Shown here piece after piece: positions 27,405 to 35,235 of a stretch of DNA of 64,000 nt. The translations under genes and the position numbers were made by a program. Below the pieces are notes generated by a model that worked only from the letters and a program-made list of their open reading frames with translations, ran no database searches and was not told where the DNA came from. The stretch covers positions 1,224,581 through 1,288,580 of the forward strand of contig NZ_CP041345.1 of assembly GCF_013265555.1 (NCBI RefSeq), given 5' to 3'. Source of the stretch: Tenuifilum thalassicum. Lineage in GTDB: Bacteria > Bacteroidota > Bacteroidia > Bacteroidales > Tenuifilaceae. Position 1 is the first letter of the stretch; each line of letters begins with the position of its first letter.

Positions 27405-28529
27405 ATGAGAATACGGTATATCATTTTTGCCTTTACTTGTTTGCTATTGGCTACTTCGTGCAACCATTCTTCAAAAAAGAATGCGGTAGAGCACAGTAGG
27501 AAAAATGCGGAGTATGCTGTAGGTTTTGATTTTGAGGAGTCCGACTCAAAAATAAAAGTTAGCGTTAAAAGCAATTCAAACAATATAGCTGATGTTCAAA
27601 CGTATTGGCTTACACACGATAGTTCTAGGAGCGATAGCGATAATATAATTACCATTCCTGTAAAACGGGTTGTTTGCATGTCGTCAACTCATGTGGGATA
27701 TATTAGCGAGCTGCTATCCGATTCTGTTATTGTAGGTATTTCTGGAACACAATTTGTTAATAATTCGCGAGTTTATAGCCGAGTTGAGAAAGGTGAGATA
27801 GCTGAGGTGGGGTATGGTCAAACATTAAACTATGAGCTTTTGAGCAAGCTGAAACCTGACGTAGTATTTGTTTTTAATGTTAATGGTGAGGCTACCTCGT
27901 ATATTGAAAAGATGCGGGAGTTAGGTTTAAAAGTGGTTAGTGTTCCCGACTTTCTAGAGAATAGCCCTTTAGGTCGCGCTGAATGGATACGTTTTTTTGG
28001 CCTATTCCTTGATAAAAAAGATTTGGCTGATTCTATTTTTAGCTCGGTAAAAAATAGTTATAATCGGTTTAAGCTAGTTGCAAATTCCGAAATAAACAAC
28101 AAGATTGTTTTTCTTAACTTACCTTATCGAGATATTTGGTATTTCCCAGGTGCCGATAACTATTTTGTGAAATTTATAGATGATGCTGGAGGGAAATATT
28201 GTTTCCAAGAGATAGAGGGAGTCTCAAGCTATCCAATGAGCACCGAGGTGGCTTATAAAGTAGGACTTAATAGCGATATTTGGTTAAATACAGGTGATGC
28301 AAATTCGTTGAATGATATTGAACAAGTTGATAAACGATTTACAAATTTCAAACCTTACCAAACGGGCGAGGTGTATAACAATAATAAACGTATTGGGAAA
28401 GGTGGAGGAAACGACTTTTGGGAGTATGGGGCAGTACATCCAGAACTTATTCTTAGAGACATCATTAAAATTATTCATCCAGACCTACTACCATCCGATA
28501 CCTTGTTTTTCTATCAGAAGTTAAAGTAA
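27405..28529 (+). CDS. ABC importer substrate-binding lipoprotein (BtuF/FecB-like)
   Basis: About 374 residues with a lipoprotein signal (lipobox LATSC, C19) and a type III periplasmic binding fold: VVCMSSTHVGYISEL, LSKLKPDVVFVFN and a long connecting helix around residues 190-240. The family carries vitamin B12, haem or Fe-siderophore to a BtuC/FecC-type permease; the ligand cannot be read here. The permease and ATPase genes lie 0.5 kb downstream. Neither a TonB receptor nor a cobalamin riboswitch is seen nearby. Confidence 0.88.
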   Translation: MRIRYIIFAFTCLLLATSCNHSSKKNAVEHSRKNAEYAVGFDFEESDSKIKVSVKSNSNNIADVQTYWLTHDSSRSDSDNIITIPVKRVVCMSSTHVGYISELLSDSVIVGISGTQFVNNSRVYSRVEKGEIAEVGYGQTLNYELLSKLKPDVVFVFNVNGEATSYIEKMRELGLKVVSVPDFLENSPLGRAEWIRFFGLFLDKKDLADSIFSSVKNSYNRFKLVANSEINNKIVFLNLPYRDIWYFPGADNYFVKFIDDAGGKYCFQEIEGVSSYPMSTEVAYKVGLNSDIWLNTGDANSLNDIEQVDKRFTNFKPYQTGEVYNNNKRIGKGGGNDFWEYGAVHPELILRDIIKIIHPDLLPSDTLFFYQKLK

Positions 28530-28629
28530 TGGGTTAGGACATTTTTGAGTTTCATATATCGATATTAACCAGCATTTCTAAGATTATTACATTTGGATAA
28601 CAACGATTTTAAATATGTAAATTGATACC

Positions 28630-28637
28630 TATCTTTG
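28630..28637 (+). promoter_or_regulatory. -7 box (TATCTTTG) for the DsrE-permease-ATPase unit
   Basis: A perfect TAnnTTTG, 29 bases before ATG 28667, suggesting separate transcription from the binding-protein gene. No clear -33 element. Confidence 0.45.
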
Positions 28638-28666
28638 ACAGCTATAAATTTTAAACTTTGCTAACC

Positions 28667-28987
28667 ATGAAATTTGGAATTATTCTAGAAACTAAGGAGC
28701 CTGAGAAGGCATGGAATGCGTTTAGATTTGCAGTTGCATCGCTAAAGAAAGGGCATCAGGTAAAAGTTTTTCTTATGGGCGAAGCAGTTGAGTGTCAAGG
28801 ATTGATATCTGGAAAGTATAATGTTGATGAGCAAATGAATTCGTTTGCCGACAATGGGGGTGAAATTTTAGCTTGTGGTACATGCCTAAAGACTAGAAGC
28901 ATGGATGGAACTGAGCTTTGCCCTATTTCAACAATGAACGATTGTGTTGAACTGGTTGAGTGGGCCGATAAGGTTATTAATTTTTAA
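28667..28987 (+). CDS. DsrE/DsrF-family small protein
   Basis: About 106 residues with the DsrE fold: FGIILETKEPEKAWNAFRFA, HQVKVFLMGEAVEC and ILACGTCLKTR. Five cysteines include the CGTC pair, near where TusD/DsrE proteins carry the persulfide cysteine. These proteins usually relay sulfur. It lies 14 bases before the permease gene in what looks like one transcript, an unexpected partner for an ABC importer. ATG 28667 is preferred over the in-frame TTG at 28658. Confidence 0.82.
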   Translation: MKFGIILETKEPEKAWNAFRFAVASLKKGHQVKVFLMGEAVECQGLISGKYNVDEQMNSFADNGGEILACGTCLKTRSMDGTELCPISTMNDCVELVEWADKVINF

Positions 28988-29001
28988 GTAATAAAGTAAA
29001 C

Positions 29002-30018
29002 GTGCAACAGCGTAGAAACTTAATATTATTTGTTTTTCTAACCTTAAGTGTTTTAATTCTTTCGTTTCTTAGCATATTGCTTGGTTCTGTATCGGTGCCT
29101 TTTTCCGATGTGATTAATTACCTTTTAGGTGGCAATATAGAAAGTGCCAATAGCTCTATTATTCATTTTTTTCGAGTACCTAAAGTTGTTTCGGCAATTC
29201 TTGCTGGTTCTGCTTTAGCAGTTAGTGGCTTGCAGATGCAAACCATTTTTCGTAATCCTTTGGCTGGACCATATGTGTTAGGAATTAGCTCTGGTGCGAG
29301 TTTGGGGGTTGCAACTGTTCTTATGGGAGCATCTGCCTTTGGTATTTCGTTCCTTGGTGGGCAAATCAGCGTGGTTTTTGCTGCACTTGCTGGCTCTTTT
29401 CTGGTGTTGCTTCTCATTTTAAGCGTTTCATTGCGGGTTAGGGATATAATGACCTTGCTCATCCTTGGGATGATGTTTGGCGCTGCGGTTTCTGCCATTA
29501 CAAGTCTACTGCAATATTTTGGAAGTGAGTCATCTCTTAAGAACTATGTTATCTGGACCATGGGAAGCCTTGGCGGAGTTGGGCGCGAAAAGCTATGGCT
29601 ATACTCTTTGTTGGTTGGTTTAGGATTGTTACTCTCAGTAATATTTGTTCGTCCCTTAAATGTTATTGCAGTTGGTGAGGCTTATGCTCGCAATTTGGGC
29701 TTTAATGTAAAACGCGTTCGCTTTCTAATATTTCTCTCTACTAGTGTCCTTGCTGGTGCTGCTACTGCATTCAATGGCCCTATTGCTTTTGTTGGGATTG
29801 CTGTTCCTCATGTTGCGAGAATGCTATTTCGTACATCAAATCATGCTGTATTGTTACCTGGTTCTGCTTTAGCTGGTGCCGCAACTCTTTTGCTTTGCGA
29901 TATTTTGGCACAGCTACCGGGTTCGGCTATGGTGCTGCCTTTAAATTCTATTGCTTCTTTGATGGGAATACCTATCGTAATTTACATTGTGCTTAAAAAT
30001 AAACGTATTGTAAGCTAA
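29002..30018 (+). CDS. ABC importer permease (BtuC/FecCD family)
   Basis: The 338-residue protein has about ten membrane helices of the FecCD family, with FRVPKVVSAILAGSALAVSG, NPLAGPYVLGISSGA and FNGPIAFVGIAVPHVAR. It forms the inner-membrane channel for the binding protein encoded at 27405-28529. The start is GTG 29002. Its stop shares one base with the ATPase start codon (TAATG). Confidence 0.93.
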   Translation: MQQRRNLILFVFLTLSVLILSFLSILLGSVSVPFSDVINYLLGGNIESANSSIIHFFRVPKVVSAILAGSALAVSGLQMQTIFRNPLAGPYVLGISSGASLGVATVLMGASAFGISFLGGQISVVFAALAGSFLVLLLILSVSLRVRDIMTLLILGMMFGAAVSAITSLLQYFGSESSLKNYVIWTMGSLGGVGREKLWLYSLLVGLGLLLSVIFVRPLNVIAVGEAYARNLGFNVKRVRFLIFLSTSVLAGAATAFNGPIAFVGIAVPHVARMLFRTSNHAVLLPGSALAGAATLLLCDILAQLPGSAMVLPLNSIASLMGIPIVIYIVLKNKRIVS

Positions 30019-31031
30019 TGGGGCGGGTGGTTATTGACATAAAAGGATTAATACCTGGATATGTAAACGGAAGTGGAGCCAGTTTTAAATATCCTGCTCT
30101 AAATATTGTTGCGCTAAACAATGAGCTGATTGCCCTTGTAGGACGAAATGGAGTGGGGAAGAGTACGCTATTAAGGACCTTATCACGTTTGCAACCTGCG
30201 TTGAGTGGTAATGTCTACATCAATGGGGTGAGCACAAACACCATTTCTCATTCAGAATTTGCAAAGCTGGTTAGTTTTATCCCGTCGGAACCAGCCCATG
30301 CGTCGCATACAACAGTTTATGAGTTTGTTGCTATGGCTCGATATCCATATAAGGGTTGGTTTGAAAAGCTTCGTGCCGATGACCATGAAATGGTTAAAAA
30401 AGCAATTGGTGCGGTTGGGATGTGGAGCTATTGTAACCGGTTTATCGATAATTTAAGCGATGGTGAACGACAGCGTGTAATGATTGCTTTTGCTATTGCT
30501 CAGGATACTCCCATAATTATTATGGATGAGCCAACTGCTTATCTTGACCTTCCAAACAAATTTGAGGTTATGCGTTTGCTCCGTGAGCAGAGCGCTAGTG
30601 GTAAAATAGTGATAATATCTACTCACGATTTGCAAACGGCCTTTGGCCTTGTTGATACTATTTGGTTGATGCTGCCCGATGGTATACGTGTTGGCGCTCC
30701 CGAAGATATTGTACTTTCTGGTAGCTTAAATAGGCTGATGGATAGCACCTCGGTTACGTTCGATATTAAAACAGGCCACTTTGTTTATAAGCATAATACT
30801 AGGAAAAAGGCAAGCATTGTTGGAGCCGATTCGCATGTTAAACGATGGACTGCTCATGCTCTTCAACGTTTAGGATTTGAAGTTCAGCTCACCGAAAACT
30901 GCTCATCTGATATTTGTGTTCAAGTGGTAAAGCAGGAAGGTAAGGTGCAATGGATTCTAGGTACTACCGATCGTAATCCAACATTCGATTCAATAAGGGA
31001 TTTAACAATCTATCTTAAAAGCAAAATCTGA
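30018..31031 (+). CDS. ABC importer ATPase (BtuD/FecE family) with C-terminal extension
   Basis: The 337-residue protein has Walker A GRNGVGKST (K48), signature LSDGERQR, Walker B IIIMDEP and the H-loop STHD. FecE-type ATPases usually have about 255-265 residues. Here about 80 extra residues (from about 255) include AHALQRLGFEVQ and end in TIYLKSKI. The extension may be regulatory and is described in some Bacteroidetes homologs. It is translationally coupled to the permease. Confidence 0.92.
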   Translation: MGRVVIDIKGLIPGYVNGSGASFKYPALNIVALNNELIALVGRNGVGKSTLLRTLSRLQPALSGNVYINGVSTNTISHSEFAKLVSFIPSEPAHASHTTVYEFVAMARYPYKGWFEKLRADDHEMVKKAIGAVGMWSYCNRFIDNLSDGERQRVMIAFAIAQDTPIIIMDEPTAYLDLPNKFEVMRLLREQSASGKIVIISTHDLQTAFGLVDTIWLMLPDGIRVGAPEDIVLSGSLNRLMDSTSVTFDIKTGHFVYKHNTRKKASIVGADSHVKRWTAHALQRLGFEVQLTENCSSDICVQVVKQEGKVQWILGTTDRNPTFDSIRDLTIYLKSKI

Positions 31032-31043
31032 AAAGCACTTTGG

Positions 31044-31814
31044 CTAATCGATAATTTTGAACCTATCGGCATCAAGATGTACTGGAAAACCTTCGCGTAT
31101 TCGGTTAAGGTGTTCCAAATCAATATCAGCATAAATAATTTCTTTCCTATTAGGTTTTGCTAGTGCGATAAGCTGCCCCATGGGGTCAAGTATTTGCGAA
31201 TCGCCAGTGTGGTTAAATCCATTACCATCAGTACCCACTCTATTGCAAGCAGCAATATAAGCTTGGTTTTCAATGGCACGTGCAACTAGTAATGAGTTCC
31301 ATGCATATCGCCTACGTTCGGGAAAATTGGCAACAAGCAGCATAAGGTCGTAATCGTTTTGATTGCGTAACCAAACAGGGAAACGAAGGTCGTAGCAGAC
31401 AGCAAGCATTATTCTCCAGCCCAAGTATTCAACAACTACTCTATTTTCACCTGCAGTGTAGTGCTTATCCTCGTTGGCCATTCTAAAAAGATGGCGCTTG
31501 TCGTATATGTCAATTTTTCCAGTTGGATGCGCAAAAACCATACGGTTATAGAATTTACCTTGATGCTCAGCAATGTGGCTCCCCACTATTGCAAAACCAT
31601 GTTTTTTAGCCTGCAAAACCATCCATTCCACAGTTTTTCCAGGGTATTTCTCAGCAAGTTTTTCGGGATTCATGCTGAAACCAGTTGTAAACATCTCAGG
31701 TAGTAAAACTAGGTGAGTCCCATTTTTGATCTCGGCAAGAATACTTTCAAACTGTTCAAAATTCCTTGTTGAATTTTCCCAGTGTAAATCGCTTTGTATT
31801 ACTGCTATCTGCAT
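31044..31814 (-). CDS. Nitrilase-superfamily amidohydrolase (omega-amidase-like)
   Basis: About 256 residues with the C-N hydrolase triad: Glu in LLPEMFTTGFS, Lys in DIYDKRHLF and Cys in MLAVCYDLRFP. The order and spacing match YafV/Nit2-type omega-amidases, which hydrolyse alpha-ketoglutaramate and related amides. ATG 31814 (MQIAVIQSDLHW) is preferred; a longer frame runs to 31871 into the upstream gene. It follows the class IV aminotransferase by four bases, so the two are probably cotranscribed. That pairing suits omega-amidase work on keto-acid amides. Confidence 0.9.
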   Translation of the reverse strand: MQIAVIQSDLHWENSTRNFEQFESILAEIKNGTHLVLLPEMFTTGFSMNPEKLAEKYPGKTVEWMVLQAKKHGFAIVGSHIAEHQGKFYNRMVFAHPTGKIDIYDKRHLFRMANEDKHYTAGENRVVVEYLGWRIMLAVCYDLRFPVWLRNQNDYDLMLLVANFPERRRYAWNSLLVARAIENQAYIAACNRVGTDGNGFNHTGDSQILDPMGQLIALAKPNRKEIIYADIDLEHLNRIREGFPVHLDADRFKIID

Positions 31815-31818
31815 ACCT

Positions 31819-32655
31819 TTATCTCCAATTTTTTTGGCAAGTGTTAACCATCTTTTCGTACTCATCAGCAATCTGGTAAATAATTCCTGGAATTTTGCTA
31901 AGGTTTATTGAGTCAATTTTACTAACAGGCAAAACACCAGGCGATGTCCCTGTAATAAAACATCCCGATATGTTTCCAATTTCGTTAATGTTAAGACATT
32001 TAAATTCAAGTTGTAAGCTGTTTCTTTTACAGATGTCTACGACTTTTTGCCTTGTTATCCCTCCTAGTACAAGGTGGTCGGGTGCTGTAATTACTTTATT
32101 GTTTATAATAAAAAAGACGTTTGAACGGCTCCCCTCTGTAATATTTCCATTATGATCAACCAAAAGCACTTCGTAGCATTGTCCTGTGGTAAGTATTTCG
32201 TTTGCAATTGCTCGAAGAGCCTTATTTTCAACTTTTATGGTTGGGTTATATCTCTCTGCTTCGAGGGTTTCAACATAAACTCCTCTCTGCTTTTCAACTT
32301 CTGACGGGTAACGCGATGGTATAAAGTATATGAGTAGAACGCTTTCTATACTTGTTGTAAATTTCTGATAATAGGTTACTCTTAGGTTTTTCTCTTCAAC
32401 AGGATTCGATTTAAGCAGCATTTTTATTGATGCAATAACCTCATCAGCCCTAATGTTGTTATATCCCATAGAGGCAGCAGAGTGCATAAACCGTTTTAAA
32501 TGCTCCTCAATAAATATAGGGGTTGACTGCTTAACACGTATTACCTCATAAATAATATTCTCGCCCTCAAGCAAATCGGTACTGAATTGCTCAAGTGGCA
32601 GAACCTCTCCATTCAAGCAAAAATATTTTTCCGATAAATCAGCAGGGAAATTCAT
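31819..32655 (-). CDS. Class IV aminotransferase (branched-chain aminotransferase / aminodeoxychorismate lyase-like)
   Basis: The 278-residue PLP enzyme shows the fold-type IV features EGENIIYEVIRVKQ, an Arg/Lys region IKVENKALRAIANE, EVLLVDHNGNITEGSRSNVFFI and GITRQKV, with a C-terminal FITGTSPGVLPV. It could transaminate D- or L-amino acids or cleave aminodeoxychorismate; sequence alone does not decide. It is the first gene of a pair with the nitrilase-like gene. Confidence 0.9.
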   Translation of the reverse strand: MNFPADLSEKYFCLNGEVLPLEQFSTDLLEGENIIYEVIRVKQSTPIFIEEHLKRFMHSAASMGYNNIRADEVIASIKMLLKSNPVEEKNLRVTYYQKFTTSIESVLLIYFIPSRYPSEVEKQRGVYVETLEAERYNPTIKVENKALRAIANEILTTGQCYEVLLVDHNGNITEGSRSNVFFIINNKVITAPDHLVLGGITRQKVVDICKRNSLQLEFKCLNINEIGNISGCFITGTSPGVLPVSKIDSINLSKIPGIIYQIADEYEKMVNTCQKNWR

Positions 32656-32677
32656 ATCACTCTTTTTTCTGCAAGAG

Positions 32678-32685
32678 CAAAAGTA
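32678..32685 (-). promoter_or_regulatory. -7 box (TACTTTTG) for the aminotransferase gene
   Basis: On the minus strand a perfect TAnnTTTG lies 22 bases before ATG 32655. A CAA (TTG on the minus strand) at 32709-32711 is 23 bases further upstream. Confidence 0.45.
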
Positions 32686-32760
32686 AACTTATTTTTATCA
32701 TAAGCGACCAATAAATCTGGCCGATTTCTTAAATTTTATGTAAACAGTTCTGGACTTGCA

Positions 32761-33012
32761 CGGTGAAATAAAGGATAAAGTTTAAAGGATAAAGGATAAA
32801 GATTCAAGATTTAAGATTTCAGATTTCAGAATTTTCCGGCGAAGACGGATAAAGATTCAAGATTTAAGATTCAAGATTTCAGAATTGTCTGGTTAAGACG
32901 GATTCAAGAATTGCCACATGAAATTCCGATACTTCCGAATGTTTCCGAGTCATTCCGAGTCATTCTTTTAAATTCCTCTAACTTCTTCTAACATCCTTTA
33001 ACTTCTTCATAT
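32761..33012. repeat. Degenerate tandem repeats at the left edge of the accessory region
   Basis: The stretch is built from copies of ATTCAAGATTT-type and TTCCGAATnn-type short units. The same units recur at 34619-34980, 39618-39960 and 42895-43300. No gene is seen. It marks the left boundary of the repeat-rich accessory segment. Confidence 0.8.
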
Positions 33013-33013
33013 T

Positions 33014-33142
33014 CCCCAGTTTAGCCAAGGCTGTAAAAAGCAATAAACGAACCATGTTCGGCGGCGGTTGCACCGCCGTCGGACTATCAGCAGCAGAGTT
33101 TATCCCGCAAAGCGGGACTGCGCCTGAGCTTCCACTTGTTCG
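33014..33142. repeat. Dispersed repeat R1, copy 1 (129 bp)
   Basis: It begins at CCCCAGTTTAGCCAAGGCTG and ends at CCACTTGTTCG. Copy 2 at 34170-34298 has the same length and differs at only a few positions. It contains a GC-rich hairpin (GGCGGCGGTT / GCCGCC-like) and a CCCGC-aaa-GCGGG hairpin. A diverged partial copy lies at 36987-37160. Confidence 0.85.
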
Positions 33143-33185
33143 CGTCTTCTGCGCCCTTGTTCCCCCAGTTCGAGGGGGATTTGTG

Positions 33186-33290
33186 GTAAACCCGGAGGAC
33201 TACCTATATTCCAGCGCACGCAACTACGCAGGATTAGATTCAGTTATAGATGTAATTACCGTAGACATACGGTGGAAAACGTACAATTAG
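33186..33290 (+). pseudogene. C-terminal remnant of a REP-associated (RAYT / IS200-like Y1) transposase
   Basis: The 34-codon tail reads VNPEDYLYSSARNYAGLD and ends at a stop at 33290. The PEDYxxSSARNYAG signature is the conserved C-terminal end of Y1-type transposases related to IS200/IS605 and RAYTs. The catalytic HUH and Tyr regions are missing. The frame upstream merges with repeat R1, so the remnant has been joined to the repeat. Confidence 0.75.
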
Positions 33291-33300
33291 CTAAATTTAC

Positions 33301-33352
33301 CGGGCAGAGCCCGAAGAGATAGATTCGACTGAGGCGTATAGACTCAGCCGAA
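33301..33352. repeat. Two adjacent hairpins after the RAYT remnant (REP-like)
   Basis: CGGGC-AGA-GCCCG (33301-33313) is a perfect 5-bp stem. TTCGaCTGAG / CTCAGcCGAA (33324-33352) is a 9-bp stem with one mismatch and a 9-base loop. Paired hairpins beside a RAYT gene are how REP/BIME substrates look. Confidence 0.6.
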
Positions 33353-33424
33353 CGGGGAATCTATTAAACAAGGCCAGTTAATCGGATGCACTGGAAATAC
33401 TGGAAATGAAAAAAAGTTTTTAGA

Positions 33425-33532
33425 ATGGAGATGCCATTTACATTTACAAATTTATATTTAACAACTGGTACAAAAGTTAATCCAAATAAATTTTTAACTA
33501 CTAAATTTATATACAATGGTGAATATGAATAA
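33425..33532 (+). other. Short reading frame, possible C-terminal stub of a lost toxin
   Basis: A 35-codon open frame (MEMPFTFTNLYL to NGEYE) overlaps the start of the following lipoprotein gene by 17 bases and is preceded by a stop. Its A+T-rich composition matches the cassette genes rather than the repeats. Its position just before an immunity-like gene fits a toxin C-terminal end whose 5' part was lost. Weak evidence. Confidence 0.25.
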
Positions 33533-34100
33533 ATTATTTGACTGGTTGCTGATTGCTATCTTGTGTTCAAGTTGTACAATTGAGCAAGATTTAACAAGTT
33601 ACGATTCTATCAGCAAAGAAGAAATTAAGATAAACAACAAACAGATTGCAATTAATAACAATCCAAATGATGTAATTAAAATTTTTGGGGAAAATTATAC
33701 TCATAAAGTTAAACGTGTTAAAGAATTATTTTCAGGAGAACTAGAAGATTCATATCCATTATTTTATTATGATTATGATTTTAAAGGTTTAAATATTAAT
33801 TACTTTTCATATGATGAAAACGGTGCAAAATATTTAAACTATTACTTGATTACAAATGATAAATATATATTATCCATAAGGAATCAAAAAATCAAAATAG
33901 GAGACAATATTTCAGTTTTAGAAACTTTATTTCCAAAAAGTTTTCTTATAATGAAGAAACAATTAAATAAAACTAAATCAAATGTATTTATGCATGTTTT
34001 TATTAAAGATTATGACTCTTATTTATTACTTTTTGAAATTGAATATTCCACCAAAAAGATAAAATCAATAACTATACAGAACATGGATAATACTGATTAA
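33516..34100 (+). CDS. Putative lipoprotein, immunity-like, unknown family
   Basis: The 194-residue protein has a lipoprotein signal (lipobox ILCSSC) and then a soluble domain of about 165 residues rich in Asn, Lys, Tyr and Ile. I do not recognise the family. ATG 33525 is an alternative start. Its A+T content is much higher than that of core genes here, like the other cassette genes. It lies upstream of three toxin/immunity pairs and is probably an orphan immunity protein, by context only. Confidence 0.6.
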   Translation: MVNMNKLFDWLLIAILCSSCTIEQDLTSYDSISKEEIKINNKQIAINNNPNDVIKIFGENYTHKVKRVKELFSGELEDSYPLFYYDYDFKGLNINYFSYDENGAKYLNYYLITNDKYILSIRNQKIKIGDNISVLETLFPKSFLIMKKQLNKTKSNVFMHVFIKDYDSYLLLFEIEYSTKKIKSITIQNMDNTD

Positions 34101-34169
34101 TAACTCCAGGTAGTATGGAAGTTTTTCTATATATGCATAAAAAGCAAAATGGAAAAACATGCTTTAATT

Positions 34170-34298
34170 CCCCAGTTGAGCCAAGGCTGTAAAAAGCAAT
34201 AAACGAACCGTGTTCGGCGGCGGTTGTGCCGCCGTCGGACTATCAGCAGCAGAGTTTATCCCGCAAAGCGGGACTGCGCCTGAACTTCCACTTGTTCG
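34170..34298. repeat. Dispersed repeat R1, copy 2 (129 bp)
   Basis: Starts with CCCCAGTTGAGCCAAGGCTG and matches the copy at 33014-33142 over its full length. The short open frames crossing it have no coding support and arise from the G+C-rich repeat. Confidence 0.85.
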
Positions 34299-34331
34299 TG
34301 CGAAACTTCTTTTGAACAAGTGCGCTCCTCT

Positions 34332-34618
34332 TCTCGCTTGTGCGTATTTTGTAATCCATTCGTATACCACTGCCGCTCAGCAAAGCAAACCCGGCATAAA
34401 AGCCTGTTCGGTCAATGGGTCGTGGGCGGGTCGTTGCGTGGGATAAAGAAAGCGGTGCTGTTTGAGCCATGCCGCAGGCATGGCGAGTTGCGCCGCGCAG
34501 CAGACCCTACCACGGGGTACCCATCGGGTAGGGCTTTTCAGCCTTGATCTTTTGCTTCTTTTGCATCAAGGCGAAAGAAGGGAAAAACAAACGTGGCTTC
34601 GGCAGGCTCGGCATGACA
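34332..34618. repeat. Dispersed repeat R2, copy 1
   Basis: From CTCGCTTGTGCGTATTTTG to AAACGTGGCTTCGGCAGGCTC, about 287 bp. The same block recurs at 39331-39617 with the same length, and shorter copies lie at 37229-37411, 42348-42545 and 42663-42894. The core contains GAGCCATGCCGCAGGCATGG and GGGGTACCCATCGGGTAGGG. Copy 1 has diverged in its middle (34400-34460). Confidence 0.85.
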
Positions 34619-34734
34619 TTAATTCAAGATTTAAGATTCAAGATTTCAGAATTTTCCGGCGAAGATGGATTCAAGGCTGTGTCCGGCTTAGACGGATTCA
34701 AGATTTGTCCAGCGTTGACGGATTCAAGAATTGT
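34619..34734. repeat. 26-bp degenerate tandem repeats
   Basis: Units of about 26 bp close to ACGGATTCAAGATTTGTCCG plus GCGTTG, repeated three to four times with variation in the last bases (GGCGAAGAT, GGCTTAGAC, AGCGTTGAC). The array has no unique spacers, so it is not a CRISPR. Confidence 0.8.
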
Positions 34735-35050
34735 CATATGATCTTCCGATACATTCCGAATGTTTCCGAATCATTCCGAATCCTTCTTCCTTCCAAGGAC
34801 CCCTCCAAACCTCCCCTGAGAGGGGAGGCTTAACTCCCCTCTCCTTTTCAGGAGAGGGGCAGGGGGTGAGGTCAAAAAAATTCGAAACTCCAAAATCTAA
34901 AAACTAAACACGGTTCTTCCGAATCCTTCCGATTATTTCCGAATCGTTCCGAATCATTCCGAATCATTCTTTTAACTTCCTCTAACTTCATTATTTAACT
35001 TCCTCTAACTTCCTCATATTTTCCACCAGATCCGCCACACCTTCAGTGAG
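34735..35050. repeat. Long direct repeat R3, copy 1 (about 316 bp)
   Basis: Runs from CATATGATCTTCCGATAC into the first codons of the pre-toxin stub. It is almost identical to 39724-40040 (one inserted base and a few changes near the end). It contains 10-bp TTCCGAATCA-type units and a hairpin around CTCCCCTGAGAGGGGAG. Together with R2 and the 26-bp array it makes a duplicated block of about 0.7 kb. Confidence 0.9.
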
Positions 35051-35161
35051 AAAAATTTTGTATTTTTACCCCAAGGCACAACCGGCAACCTTATGGACTA
35101 CCCAACCACACCGGCGCTAGCCGACAGGTACACCGCCCTTATCAAAACCCAGTTTCAATGA
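35021..35161 (+). pseudogene. Pre-toxin domain stub A (metzincin-like C-terminal end)
   Basis: The frame reads FHQIRHTFSEKNF, then LPQGTTGNLMDYP and ALADRYTALIKTQ, and stops at TGA 35159-35161. RHTF continues the third zinc histidine region and NLMDY is the Met-turn of metzincin-like peptidase domains that precede toxin tips in Bacteroidetes. The same segment occurs before toxins B and C. One extra C near 35148, relative to copy B, shifts the frame at the inserted hairpin element, so the stub is out of frame with the toxin A body. Confidence 0.65.
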
Positions 35162-35235
35162 AACCCCGTGCTGAGCGAGCTCCAGCGAAGCGAAGCGCGC
35201 TGGTTGAATTAATCCCGCTCCACGGCGGGAGTGAC
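35151..35235. repeat. Hairpin-bearing insert in pre-toxin stub A
   Basis: About 85 bp (AGTTTCAATGAAACCCC to CGGCGGGAGTGAC) absent from stub C, where LIKIQWELIHNPQ is continuous. It carries a CCCGC / GCGGG hairpin and a run of GCG/CGC words. A close copy sits at the same place in stub B (37607-37690), so it looks like a small REP/MITE-type insert that predates copying of these cassettes. Confidence 0.65.

Noticed and set aside
34462-34833. Open frames of 60-120 codons inside the R2/R3 repeats (also at 34164-34547, 39477-39707, 42271-43226)
   Set aside because: They lie on both strands of G+C-rich repeats, recur with the repeats, have no start signals or recognisable domains, and end in the short-unit arrays.
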